From positions 2,610,461-2,674,460 of the forward strand of contig NZ_CH672395.1 of NCBI RefSeq assembly GCF_000152985.1: a DNA stretch of 64,000 nt, in the 5' to 3' direction. The position numbers and the translations under genes were made by a program. Under the pieces are notes generated by a model, which did no database searches, was not told where the DNA came from, and was given only the letters and a program-made list of their open reading frames with translations. Positions 51,196 through 59,778 of this stretch are shown here, in pieces. This DNA is from Leeuwenhoekiella blandensis MED217. Lineage in GTDB: Bacteria > Bacteroidota > Bacteroidia > Flavobacteriales > Flavobacteriaceae. How positions within the stretch are numbered: position 1 is the stretch's first letter; every line of letters begins with the position of its first letter.

Positions 51196-54100
51196 TTAAA
51201 ATTTTAATTGAACCCCTAACATGGTTGTCATAGGTCTTGGATAGGTACCAAAATCAAAACCAGGATTTAAGACACCAGCTTGAAAATCTGGATTATATCC
51301 TTTGTATTTTGAAAGAACAGCAACATTCTGCAAAGTCACATAAAACCTTGCGCTAGACATTGAAATTTTACTGATAAAATCATTAGGAAGACTGTATCCT
51401 AAAGAAATCGTATTGATTCTAAAGTAATCTCCGTCTTGTAACCATCCCGGTCTGTTAGAGTTTCGGCCATTTTGGTTAGGATCTCCAAACACTACTCGTG
51501 GCACAGTGGTATTGGTATTATCTGGCGTCCAACGATTTAAAATATCCTCGTGCCAGTTAGTATATCCAGAAGTAGGCATTAGACCGCGATATAAGTTACT
51601 GTTGATCAAGTTACCTCCACTTCCTTGTCCGAAAATGGTAAAGTCAAAGTTTTTATATCTGGCCGTAATATTGATCCCGTAATAATAGGTTGGCAAGCCC
51701 TGACCTAAGAAGGTACGGTCTGCATCATTAATTACGCCATCAGGAGTTCCGTCAGGTCCGCTTATATCTCTAAATTTGATATCTCCAGGACGTGTACCAG
51801 GCTGTTGCGTTGGTGAATTTGCTATTTCATCATTTGTTTGAAATATACCGTCATACACCCAACCATAATGTTCACCTAAAGAACGACCAACGATATTTCT
51901 CGAGCCTGTACCGCTAATAAAATCTTGGTTACCTATATCTAGTATTTCATTCTTTACGGTATAGAAGTTTGGAGCGATTTCAAATGAGAAATCATCACCA
52001 ATGAACTGTCTGTAAACCGCAGATAATTCTATACCTGAGTTTCTAATAGATCCTGCATTTGACAAAATCTCAGAGTTAAATGCACCCACAATATTTGTAA
52101 AAGGAACCGGAATATTTACCAAAACGTCTTCTGAAGTGTTTCTGTAGTATTCTGCTGTAAAATCTAGACCTCCATTAAACAACGAAGCATCAAGACCAAT
52201 ACTGCTAGTTCTTCTGGTTTCCCATCTGATGTCCTCATCAATAAGTTGGGTTACAGCAGAACCAATAACCGTTGGACCTCCAGAAAATTGATAAGGAATA
52301 CCTCTGTTAACAGTTCTTTGGAATAGGTAGTTTCCAATTTCTTGGTTACCTACTTCACCCCAACCACCTCTTAATTTAAGGCTTGTAATAAAGTCTGGTA
52401 ATTCAAATTCATTGTGAATTTTCCAAGCAGCAGAAACCGATGGGAAAAATTCATAACGCACATCAGGGTTGAATCTTGACGAACCATCATATCGTATGTT
52501 ACCTGTAAAGAAATACTTGTCATCAAAAGAGTAATTCACCCTTCCTAAATAAGAATACAAAGCAGACTCCTGAATATTGTCAAAAACACTAAAGTCTGTA
52601 GCGTTTTCCAAGTTCTTGATATAAGGCGCTGTCAAACCTCCACCTACTGTTGTAATGGCTCTAAAATTATCTTTTTGATACGTTTGCCCTACTAATACAG
52701 ATAGGTTGTGCTTGTCAAATTCCTTGTTGAAGTTAATCGTGTTTTCGATCAAAAATCGATCTATGTTAGTATTAACCACACGTAACTGCGCCAATGGATT
52801 TGGGAAAAAATACCCCAAGTCATATTCCGGAACAAATAATTGCCCTTCAATATTAGTTGTGTTATAAGATGCACTAGACTTTAGAGCTAAACCTTCGATT
52901 GGTTCAAATTGCAAATACAAATTGGCATTTAATCTATTTACCTTAGATTCATTCTCAACTAATGTATTTATACCTGGTACGTTAAGCGTGATAGACTGAT
53001 GTACGGTTGCATCTGCACCTCCAAATCCTCCTAAACGATTTGGATCTCTTAATGGTATAGTTGGCGCTGCTTGTAATAAGTCGTTCACTAATGTTGGTCT
53101 ACCTCCAGGTAAATTGATAGAAGCAGTGTTGAATAAAGGATTTTCGTCTGAACGCACAAAGAACATATTCTCACCAATAGTAAATTTACCAACTTCAGCT
53201 TCAGTATTTACTCTAAAAGAGTAGCGTGTATAATTTGGACCTTGTCCTACTAACGTTCCTTGGTTGTCTAAGTAATCGAGAGAGACAAAATAGGTTGTGT
53301 TCTCAGTACCACCGGCAGCATTAAGGTTATGATTCTGAATAAAACCTGAAGTATAACCTTCATCTTGCCAATCTGTATTAATATCATCTATAAAACTTGG
53401 CGAGTTAGGATCATTCCCTAAAGGAATTGGTGTTAATGCTGCACCAGCAGGAAGTTGTGCATTACCATTATTAATCAACTCTCTATTGATAGTCTGATAT
53501 CCTTCTCTATCAAGAAGCGGAAGCTTCTGCGTGATGTTCTGAACACCATAGTAAGATGAAAGATTAAAGGTGAGTTTTTGTCCTTTTTTTCCACCCTTAG
53601 TGGTAATAATGATAACACCATTACCTGCTCTGTTACCATAAATAGCACCTGCAGATGCATCTTTCAATACCTGAATTGACTCGATATCGTTAGGGTTAAC
53701 ATCTCTAATCCCGTCTACAGGAACGCCATCAACAACATATAAAGGCTCTGCACTCGCGCCTATACCAAAAGTTGCCACACCTCTAATACGAACACTAGGA
53801 GCTGCACCTGGCTGACCATCACTGGTAATAGTTACACCAGCAACACGACCTTGCATCATTTGAGTCACATCATTTGAGGCTTGCTTGGTCATTTCCTCAG
53901 TATCTACAACGCTCACGGCACCGGTTAGATCTGACTTTCGCTGTGTACCATATCCAACTACAACGACTTCGTCAAGATTTGACAAAGCTTCTTCGAGGGT
54001 AACGGTAAGCGAGGTTTGATCCCCTACAGTAATGCGTTGTTCTTGAAATCCAAGGTAGGTAAACACTAATACATCGTTTGCGCTAGCTTGAATAGAAAAA

Positions 54101-54327
54101 TTACCGTCAAAATCGGTAACAGCACCGGTAGTAGTCCCCTCTACAAGAACGTTTACTCCGGGAATAGGCATATTACCATTTGAAGACAGGACAGTACCTG
54201 TAATGGTCTTGCTTTCTTGTGCTTGAGCACTCACCAAAGGTGCTAAAACAACTGCGAGAAGAAATATCCCTTTCTTAAAGAGAAATTTAAAAACGCAAAG
54301 ACAATCATAAAGTTTGTTTTGCTTCAT
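51196..54327 (-). CDS. SusC/RagA-family TonB-dependent outer membrane transporter
   Basis: 1043 residues. A long N-region with a membrane segment and cleavage near VSAQAQ is followed by a carboxypeptidase-D-like N-terminal extension (TGTVLSSNGNMPIPGVNVLV to LDEVVVVGYGTQ, about 40-130), where DEVVVVGYGTQ is the SusC signature before the plug. The plug (about 130-245) has RIRGVATFG and DASAGAIYGNRAGNG. A 22-strand barrel follows, ending in the aromatic C-terminus (MLGVQLKF). It imports arabinan oligosaccharides across the outer membrane with energy from TonB. It is the first gene of the operon. Confidence 0.97.
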   Translation of the reverse strand: MKQNKLYDCLCVFKFLFKKGIFLLAVVLAPLVSAQAQESKTITGTVLSSNGNMPIPGVNVLVEGTTTGAVTDFDGNFSIQASANDVLVFTYLGFQEQRITVGDQTSLTVTLEEALSNLDEVVVVGYGTQRKSDLTGAVSVVDTEEMTKQASNDVTQMMQGRVAGVTITSDGQPGAAPSVRIRGVATFGIGASAEPLYVVDGVPVDGIRDVNPNDIESIQVLKDASAGAIYGNRAGNGVIIITTKGGKKGQKLTFNLSSYYGVQNITQKLPLLDREGYQTINRELINNGNAQLPAGAALTPIPLGNDPNSPSFIDDINTDWQDEGYTSGFIQNHNLNAAGGTENTTYFVSLDYLDNQGTLVGQGPNYTRYSFRVNTEAEVGKFTIGENMFFVRSDENPLFNTASINLPGGRPTLVNDLLQAAPTIPLRDPNRLGGFGGADATVHQSITLNVPGINTLVENESKVNRLNANLYLQFEPIEGLALKSSASYNTTNIEGQLFVPEYDLGYFFPNPLAQLRVVNTNIDRFLIENTINFNKEFDKHNLSVLVGQTYQKDNFRAITTVGGGLTAPYIKNLENATDFSVFDNIQESALYSYLGRVNYSFDDKYFFTGNIRYDGSSRFNPDVRYEFFPSVSAAWKIHNEFELPDFITSLKLRGGWGEVGNQEIGNYLFQRTVNRGIPYQFSGGPTVIGSAVTQLIDEDIRWETRRTSSIGLDASLFNGGLDFTAEYYRNTSEDVLVNIPVPFTNIVGAFNSEILSNAGSIRNSGIELSAVYRQFIGDDFSFEIAPNFYTVKNEILDIGNQDFISGTGSRNIVGRSLGEHYGWVYDGIFQTNDEIANSPTQQPGTRPGDIKFRDISGPDGTPDGVINDADRTFLGQGLPTYYYGINITARYKNFDFTIFGQGSGGNLINSNLYRGLMPTSGYTNWHEDILNRWTPDNTNTTVPRVVFGDPNQNGRNSNRPGWLQDGDYFRINTISLGYSLPNDFISKISMSSARFYVTLQNVAVLSKYKGYNPDFQAGVLNPGFDFGTYPRPMTTMLGVQLKF

Positions 54328-54549
54328 GTTAATAAAAGTTTAAAGTTAATTATAAGTGTGTATTTTACATTTCCAAATGTAAGTAAAGATATCTCAATCA
54401 AACAAATTTATTTTAAGGAAATTTTAAACATTGTTTATATTTTTTCTGTTTTCGGTAATTCGATATCGATTTTTATTATTGTATTATTAACATTTATTTT
54501 ATTTTTACCCTTAAATCATATCTTTACTTTTATTCTATAGCGTTCCAAA
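54328..54549. promoter_or_regulatory. Divergent control region between susC-like and araR with palindromes
   Basis: 222 bases, AT-rich. The complement of 54403-54410 is TAAATTTG, an exact -7 box for the susC transcript with a leader of about 70 nt. Perfect palindromes: TAAACA-T-TGTTTA at 54425-54437, which sits at the expected -33 position, TTACATTT-CC-AAATGTAA at 54365-54382 in the leader, and TCGATATCGA at 54460-54469. One of them probably is the AraR operator. On the plus strand TATCTTTA (54520-54527) is a near match to a -7 box for araR. Confidence 0.5.
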
Positions 54550-55248
54550 ATGACTGATGTTCTTAATAATTACAATTCTGAAGACAAAGTACTTCTTGCC
54601 GTAGATTGTATCATTTTTGGATTTGACCAGGAAGACTTAAAAATCTTGTTGGTTAAGCGGGATTTTGAACCCGAAAAAGGCAAATGGTCTTTGATAGGTG
54701 GATTTCTAAAAAGAACAGAAACACTTGACGACGCTGCCAACCGCATTTTGCACCATCTTACAGGTATTGATAAAATCTACATGGAGCAGCTTTACAACTT
54801 TAGTAAGGTAGATCGTGATCCGGCTGAACGTACACTTTCTGTTGCTTATTATGCGCTTATCAATATAGAAGACCACGACAAAGATTTGATTGAACAATAT
54901 TCTGCAAAATGGTTCAGTATAGACAAAGCTCCGTCGCTCATCTTTGACCATGATGCGATGGTAAACAAGGCGATCTTAAGATTACGCAGACGTGCAATTT
55001 CAAAACCTATCGGTTTTGAATTACTTCCAGAAAAATTTACGATGCGCCAGCTACAGAAACTTTATGAGTCCATTCTTAATGAAAAACTAGATAAGCGTAA
55101 CTTTATCAATAAAGTTAATGGTCTCGATGTCCTCGTTAAGCTTGAAGAGAAAGACATGTCTTCTTCCAGAAAAGGCTCGTATCTCTATCAATTTGATAAA
55201 GAAAAATACGATCGTAATGTAGAAGACGGCATTACATTTAAAATTTAG
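54550..55248 (+). CDS. araR: Nudix-fold transcriptional regulator of arabinose use (AraR/NrtR type)
   Basis: 232 residues. Residues 1-145 form a Nudix domain: KVLLAVDCIIFGFD, then a Nudix box G51-x5-E57-x7-R65 in which the three catalytic Glu of REUXEE are I66, H69 and L70, so hydrolysis is not expected. Residues 150-232 are a winged-helix domain (PEKFTMRQLQKLYESILNEK, then RKGSYLYQFDKEKYD). In Bacteroides, AraR of this type represses arabinose genes and is released by L-arabinose; that is established for that family. It is divergent from the 14-gene operon it would control. Confidence 0.9.
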   Translation: MTDVLNNYNSEDKVLLAVDCIIFGFDQEDLKILLVKRDFEPEKGKWSLIGGFLKRTETLDDAANRILHHLTGIDKIYMEQLYNFSKVDRDPAERTLSVAYYALINIEDHDKDLIEQYSAKWFSIDKAPSLIFDHDAMVNKAILRLRRRAISKPIGFELLPEKFTMRQLQKLYESILNEKLDKRNFINKVNGLDVLVKLEEKDMSSSRKGSYLYQFDKEKYDRNVEDGITFKI

Positions 55249-55312
55249 TCTCCATTTATATTCAACTTTCCTCGCTGTTTTTTGACTTTCTTAAAGCAAT
55301 GCTAAAGTTTTC

Positions 55313-55360
55313 GTTTTGTTGAAGTTTTTACAAATTCTATTAAACAAAACTGTACTTTTG
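55313..55360 (+). promoter_or_regulatory. Candidate promoter and operator for the carotenoid operon
   Basis: TACTTTTG at 55353-55360 is an exact TAnnTTTG -7 box, 28 bases before the ATG at 55389. Just upstream a perfect 8-bp inverted repeat GTTTTGTT (55313-55320) / AACAAAAC (55343-55350) has a centre-to-centre distance of 30 bases, about three DNA turns. It is a plausible binding site for the MerR/B12 regulator. Confidence 0.45.
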
Positions 55361-55388
55361 ATATTATAAGATTTAGTCAAAAGACATT

Positions 55389-56294
55389 ATGAATACGGTA
55401 AAATCAACGTTTAGCATCAAAGACCTAGAAAGTTTTGGTGGCATAAAAGCCCATACGATTAGAATGTGGGAACGTCGATACAACCTTTTAGAACCGGAGC
55501 GAACTCCTACCAACATTCGCACCTATTCTCTCGAAGATCTTCAAAAATTGCTCAACGTGACCTTCTTACTGGATCACAATTTTAAAATTTCGAAGATTGC
55601 AAAAAACTCGAGTGATGAAATCGCTTCTTTAGTTGCAGAAATTGTTGAAGAGAAAGATCTGGGAACTAATCATCACGCAATCAATTCGTTTAACATCGCG
55701 ATGATGAATTTCGATCAGCGCTTGTTTTCTCAGACCTATAATCAATTGCGAAAAACCCTTGATTTTAGGTCCGTATTTTTTGAGGTTTTCATTCCGCTTT
55801 TAGAAAAAATCGGGCTTTTATGGCAGGCCGGAGTTGTTAATCCTGCACACGAGCATTTCATTTCAAATCTTATTAAACAGAAGATTTTGATCAATCTTGA
55901 TGCCTGTTCAGAAACAACTTCAAAAGAGACTGACAAGATATTTATTTTGTTTCTCCCTGAAAATGAAATTCACGATTTGGGATTGATGTTCCTCAATTAT
56001 GAGCTTGAATCCAGAGGTTATAAGTGTGTTTATCTGGGACAGAATATGCACATTGAAAATCTGAAATACATCGTAAACACACAGCACAATCCACACTTCA
56101 TTTCCTATCTTACGGTAAATCCTTGTGATACAAGCGTAAAACAGTTTGCTGAAGATTTTAACAAAACGATTGAAGAAGAAAATATCCCCTTATATCTAAT
56201 GGGAAGAATTGTTCAGAAAGTTGATCAAAAAGAACTTCCTGCTAATGTTCAAATTTTAAAAACTATAGACGCTTTAACTGCGACGCTCAACTGA
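55389..56294 (+). CDS. MerR-type regulator with adenosylcobalamin-binding domain (CarH-like)
   Basis: 301 residues. The N-terminal MerR helix-turn-helix shows KAHTIRMWERRYNLLEPERT (about 20-39) and RTYSLEDLQKL. A helical cap domain (about 95-170) contains W145-x9-E155-H156, the Wx9EH motif that cups the upper cobalamin face in CarH. A Rossmann B12 domain (about 182-300) has E193-x-H195-x-x-G198, the lower axial His motif. CarH-type proteins repress carotenoid genes in the dark as AdoCbl tetramers and release DNA in light. It sits 5 bases before crtI, in the same transcript, so autoregulation by light is likely here. Confidence 0.88.
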   Translation: MNTVKSTFSIKDLESFGGIKAHTIRMWERRYNLLEPERTPTNIRTYSLEDLQKLLNVTFLLDHNFKISKIAKNSSDEIASLVAEIVEEKDLGTNHHAINSFNIAMMNFDQRLFSQTYNQLRKTLDFRSVFFEVFIPLLEKIGLLWQAGVVNPAHEHFISNLIKQKILINLDACSETTSKETDKIFILFLPENEIHDLGLMFLNYELESRGYKCVYLGQNMHIENLKYIVNTQHNPHFISYLTVNPCDTSVKQFAEDFNKTIEEENIPLYLMGRIVQKVDQKELPANVQILKTIDALTATLN

Positions 56295-56299
56295 TATTT

Positions 56300-57760
56300 A
56301 TGCCAAAAAAAATCACCATACTAGGATCTGGATTTTCTTCACTTGCCGCTGCAAGTTATCTGGCGCAAGCCGGTCACGAGGTTCACGTCTATGAGAAAAA
56401 CAGCAGTTTAGGAGGGAGAGCCAGACAATATAAACGAGACGGATTCACGTTTGATATGGGGCCGTCCTGGTATTGGATGCCTGATGTTTTTGATAGGTTT
56501 TTTGCAGATTTTAATAAGAAGACCTCGGATTTTTATGCGTTAGAAAAGCTCAATCCTGCATACCGCGTTTACTTCGGTGAGAACGATTCGATACTTATCG
56601 AAGATTCTCTAGAAAAAATCAAAAAGACTTTTGAAGCTATTGAGCCCGGAAGTGCACAAAAGCTTCAGGAATTTATAGATGATGCGGCAGATCATTATGA
56701 GGTTGCCATTAAAGACTTAGTATATCGTCCGGGCGTCTCTCCTCTAGAACTTGTTACTCCGGCAACGATCAAAAGAATTGGAAGCTTTTTTAGTACGATT
56801 AGCAAAGATGTGCGTAAAGCTTTCAAAAACCCCAAATTAATTGAAATACTAGAATTTCCGGTGCTCTTTTTAGGTGCTAAGCCTAGCGACACCCCTTCCT
56901 TTTACAGTTTTATGAACTTTGCCGATTTTGGCATAGGCACCTTTCATCCACAAAAAGGAATGCACGCCGTCATTGAAGGTATGGTACAACTTGCCAAAGA
57001 ATTAGGTGTGCATTTGTACACAGACAGTCCTGTAGAACGCATTTTAACCGAAAATAAAAAAGCTATTGGAGTTCAGATCAATGGAGAAGAAATTCTTTCT
57101 GACATCGTATTGAGCGGCGCAGATTATCACCATACAGAAACCTTACTTCCAGAAGCACTGCGTCAATATTCTGAAAGTTATTGGGATTCAAAGACATTTG
57201 CTCCATCTTCATTATTATTTTACGTAGGCTTTGATAAAAAATTAGAACGTGTTAATCATCATACGCTCTTTTTTGATACCGACTTTGAAAAGCATGCAGT
57301 TGAAATATACGACAAACCAAAGTGGCCAGAAGCCCCACTTTTCTATGCTAATTTCCCTTCGATAACCGATGCCAGTATGGCTCCCGAAGGAAAAGAAGCG
57401 GGATTCTTTCTTATACCCTTAGCTCCGGGAATTGAAGATTCTGAAGCACTTAGAGCGCAATATTTTGAAATTATAATGAACAGGCTTGAAAAGCTTACCG
57501 GACAAACGGTCAAAAAAAACATTATATTTAAAGAGTCCTTTTGTGTCAAAGACTTTGTAGAACAGTACAATTCATACAAGGGTAACGCTTACGGATTAGC
57601 AAATACGTTATTACAGACTGCGTTTTTAAGACCAAAATTAAAAAGTAAAAAGGTAGACAACTTATACTTTACAGGTCAGTTAACGGTTCCCGGTCCGGGA
57701 GTGCCTCCTGCACTGATTTCCGGTAAACTTGTGGCCGGTCTAATAACAAAAAATGACTAA
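56300..57760 (+). CDS. crtI: Phytoene desaturase (CrtI-type)
   Basis: 486 residues. FAD-binding dinucleotide fold at the start: ILGSGFSSLAAASYLAQAGH, followed by VYEKNSSLGGRA and the phytoene motif FTFDMGPSWYWMP. The C-terminal CrtI signature is NLYFTGQLTVPGPGVPPALI followed by SGKLVAGL. The enzyme introduces four double bonds into 15-cis-phytoene to give lycopene at the membrane. Its position right after the regulator and 9 bases before crtB is the usual flavobacterial order. Other flavoprotein desaturases (ketolases) share motifs, but crtB next door favours CrtI. Confidence 0.92.
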   Translation: MPKKITILGSGFSSLAAASYLAQAGHEVHVYEKNSSLGGRARQYKRDGFTFDMGPSWYWMPDVFDRFFADFNKKTSDFYALEKLNPAYRVYFGENDSILIEDSLEKIKKTFEAIEPGSAQKLQEFIDDAADHYEVAIKDLVYRPGVSPLELVTPATIKRIGSFFSTISKDVRKAFKNPKLIEILEFPVLFLGAKPSDTPSFYSFMNFADFGIGTFHPQKGMHAVIEGMVQLAKELGVHLYTDSPVERILTENKKAIGVQINGEEILSDIVLSGADYHHTETLLPEALRQYSESYWDSKTFAPSSLLFYVGFDKKLERVNHHTLFFDTDFEKHAVEIYDKPKWPEAPLFYANFPSITDASMAPEGKEAGFFLIPLAPGIEDSEALRAQYFEIIMNRLEKLTGQTVKKNIIFKESFCVKDFVEQYNSYKGNAYGLANTLLQTAFLRPKLKSKKVDNLYFTGQLTVPGPGVPPALISGKLVAGLITKND

Positions 57761-57769
57761 GAAAAAGAA

Positions 57770-58609
57770 ATGAAACAAATTTTTGACAATGTATCGCAAG
57801 CCTGTTCGGAAACGGTAACACGATCCTACAGCACATCATTTTCAACAGCAACCCGAATGCTGGCTCCCAGCATCAGACAACACATACATAACATTTATGG
57901 CTTTGTACGTTTTGCTGATGAGATCGTAGACACGTTTCATGCATATGATAAAGAAACGCTCTTCAATCGTTTTGAGCAGGATCTTGAAAATGCTCTAAAT
58001 GATAAGATCAGTCTTAATCCTATTCTCAATTCATTTCAGTATACTTTTCATAAGTTCAAAATAGAAAAACACTTGGTTGATGCTTTTATGCACAGTATGC
58101 GACTCGATCTTTCTAAAAGCAAATACCTTACTCAGGAAGAGTATAATAACTATATCTACGGTTCTGCTGATGTCGTTGGACTTATGTGTCTCACAGTTTT
58201 TGTGAAAGGTGATCGTCAAAAATATGAAGAGCTTAAAGAAAGTGCGATGAGTTTAGGCTCTGCTTTTCAAAAAGTTAATTTCCTTAGGGATCTAAAAGCA
58301 GATTTTGAGGAGTTGAGTAGAACCTATTTTCCTAATACCGATCTCAACGAATTAGACGAAGTTTCAAAACAAAAAATTATTGAAGAAATTGAGGCAGATT
58401 TTGCAAAAGGTCTTTCGGGGATTTGTAAATTGCCTGTAGAAGCTAAATTTGGCGTCTACACGGCATACCGTTACTACCGAAAATTACTGAGTAAATTAAA
58501 AAGTACGCCTTCTTTAGAAATCAAAAATGCGCGCATACGTGTTCCTAATTATGTTAAGGCTTCACTTTTAGCACGCAGCTATGTAAAATACAGACTAAAC
58601 CTAATTTAA
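57770..58609 (+). CDS. crtB: Phytoene/squalene synthase (CrtB)
   Basis: 279 residues. The two Asp-rich substrate motifs of trans-isoprenyl diphosphate synthases are present: FVRFADEIVDTFH (DEIVD, about 41-53) and VNFLRDLKADFEEL (DLKAD, about 167-180). RSYSTSFSTATRML near the N-terminus and YGSADVVGLMCL in the middle are typical of CrtB. It condenses two geranylgeranyl diphosphates to phytoene. It is 9 bases downstream of crtI and 1 base upstream of crtZ. Confidence 0.95.
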   Translation: MKQIFDNVSQACSETVTRSYSTSFSTATRMLAPSIRQHIHNIYGFVRFADEIVDTFHAYDKETLFNRFEQDLENALNDKISLNPILNSFQYTFHKFKIEKHLVDAFMHSMRLDLSKSKYLTQEEYNNYIYGSADVVGLMCLTVFVKGDRQKYEELKESAMSLGSAFQKVNFLRDLKADFEELSRTYFPNTDLNELDEVSKQKIIEEIEADFAKGLSGICKLPVEAKFGVYTAYRYYRKLLSKLKSTPSLEIKNARIRVPNYVKASLLARSYVKYRLNLI

Positions 58610-58610
58610 A

Positions 58611-59063
58611 ATGCAAACCCTTCTTTGGATCGTAGTTTTCCTGCTTACCTTCACGATTATGGAATTTATGGCTTGGTTTACCCATAAGTACGTCATGCAC
58701 GGTTTTTTATGGGTGTTGCACCGCGATCATCACCATAAAGATCACGGCTCGTGGTGGGAGCGCAATGATTTTTTCTTCATCTTTTATGCGCTTATAAGTA
58801 TAGGATGTTTTCTCCTGTGGCAATACGAAAATGTTTGGATAGGCTTGCCAATTGGTCTTGGTATCTTTGCTTACGGCTTTACCTATTTTATGGTTCACGA
58901 TATCTTTATTCATCAGCGCTTTAAACTTTTTAGAAATGCCAATAACTGGTACGCCAAAGGCATTCGTCGCGCACACAAAATACATCACAAGCATTTAGGT
59001 AAAGAGGATGGAGAGTGTTTTGGAATGTTGCTTCCTCCTACAAAATACTTCAAAACTAAATGA
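58611..59063 (+). CDS. crtZ: Beta-carotene 3-hydroxylase (CrtZ)
   Basis: 150 residues, membrane-bound fatty acid hydroxylase superfamily. The di-iron His boxes are visible: FTHKYVMHG, LHRDHHHKDHG, VHDIFIHQRF and IRRAHKIHHKHLGKEDGE. Four hydrophobic stretches span the membrane. It hydroxylates beta-ionone rings to make zeaxanthin, so the strain is expected to be yellow-orange. Its last 4 bases overlap the next gene. The cyclase (crtY) that must act before it is not in this window. Confidence 0.95.
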   Translation: MQTLLWIVVFLLTFTIMEFMAWFTHKYVMHGFLWVLHRDHHHKDHGSWWERNDFFFIFYALISIGCFLLWQYENVWIGLPIGLGIFAYGFTYFMVHDIFIHQRFKLFRNANNWYAKGIRRAHKIHHKHLGKEDGECFGMLLPPTKYFKTK

Positions 59064-59776
59064 GTTTTCTCACAGCATCTTGGAAGAAACTCTGCTTTGT
59101 CAATTATGCTATTGATCCGGCTATTTTAGAGCCTTATGTACCTGCGCACACCGAGCTTGATTTTTTTGAAGGTAAGTGCTATGTAAGTCTCGTAGGTTTT
59201 TTGTTTGATGATGTAAAACTGAAAGGAATTACCATCCCTTTTCATAAACGTTTTGAAGAGATTAATTTGCGTTTTTACGTCAAGCATTTTGACGGCTCTC
59301 AATGGAAACGCGGCACGGTATTCATTTCAGAAATTGTTGAAAAACCCGCTATTGCTTGGGTTGCTAATACACTGTATAATGAGAAATACAGCGTGCATAA
59401 AATGCACTATAAACACGATTTGACCGAAGAGGAAAATTTTATCAGCTATGGTCTGGATCTAGAAGAGAACTGGCAGCTTATTCAAGTTGCGACAAGCCCG
59501 GAACCCGAACCCTATGAGCAAGGAAGCATCACCCAATTTATTACCGAACATTTCTGGGGTTACAGCTACAAAACACCTACAACAAGCTGGGAATATGAAG
59601 TACGACATCCGCTATGGAAATCTTATAAAATCCTTGATCACGAAATCGTTTTCGACTTTGCAAAACTCTATGGAGATGATTTTCAAGACTTAACCACTGC
59701 TCAACCTGACAGTATTCAATGTATGGATGGTTCTGCGATAAGTATTGAAGGTAAAAAGTTGATCAAAGGCAATTAG
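59060..59776 (+). CDS. DUF2071 (YqjF-like) protein
   Basis: 238 residues, no signal peptide. The DUF2071 pattern is seen as LTASWKKLCFVNYAIDPAIL, LEPYVPAHTELDFFEGKCYV (in part), SLVGFLFDDVKL, INLRFYVKH and the FWGYSYK segment near 185. The family is widespread and has no established reaction; its fold is acetoacetate-decarboxylase-like, so lipid or small-molecule binding is a possibility. Overlap with crtZ by 4 bases (ATGA) means translation coupling and suggests a role linked to the carotenoid genes. It ends 2 bases before the convergent bshC end. Confidence 0.85.
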   Translation: MSFLTASWKKLCFVNYAIDPAILEPYVPAHTELDFFEGKCYVSLVGFLFDDVKLKGITIPFHKRFEEINLRFYVKHFDGSQWKRGTVFISEIVEKPAIAWVANTLYNEKYSVHKMHYKHDLTEEENFISYGLDLEENWQLIQVATSPEPEPYEQGSITQFITEHFWGYSYKTPTTSWEYEVRHPLWKSYKILDHEIVFDFAKLYGDDFQDLTTAQPDSIQCMDGSAISIEGKKLIKGN

Positions 59777-59778
59777 AA

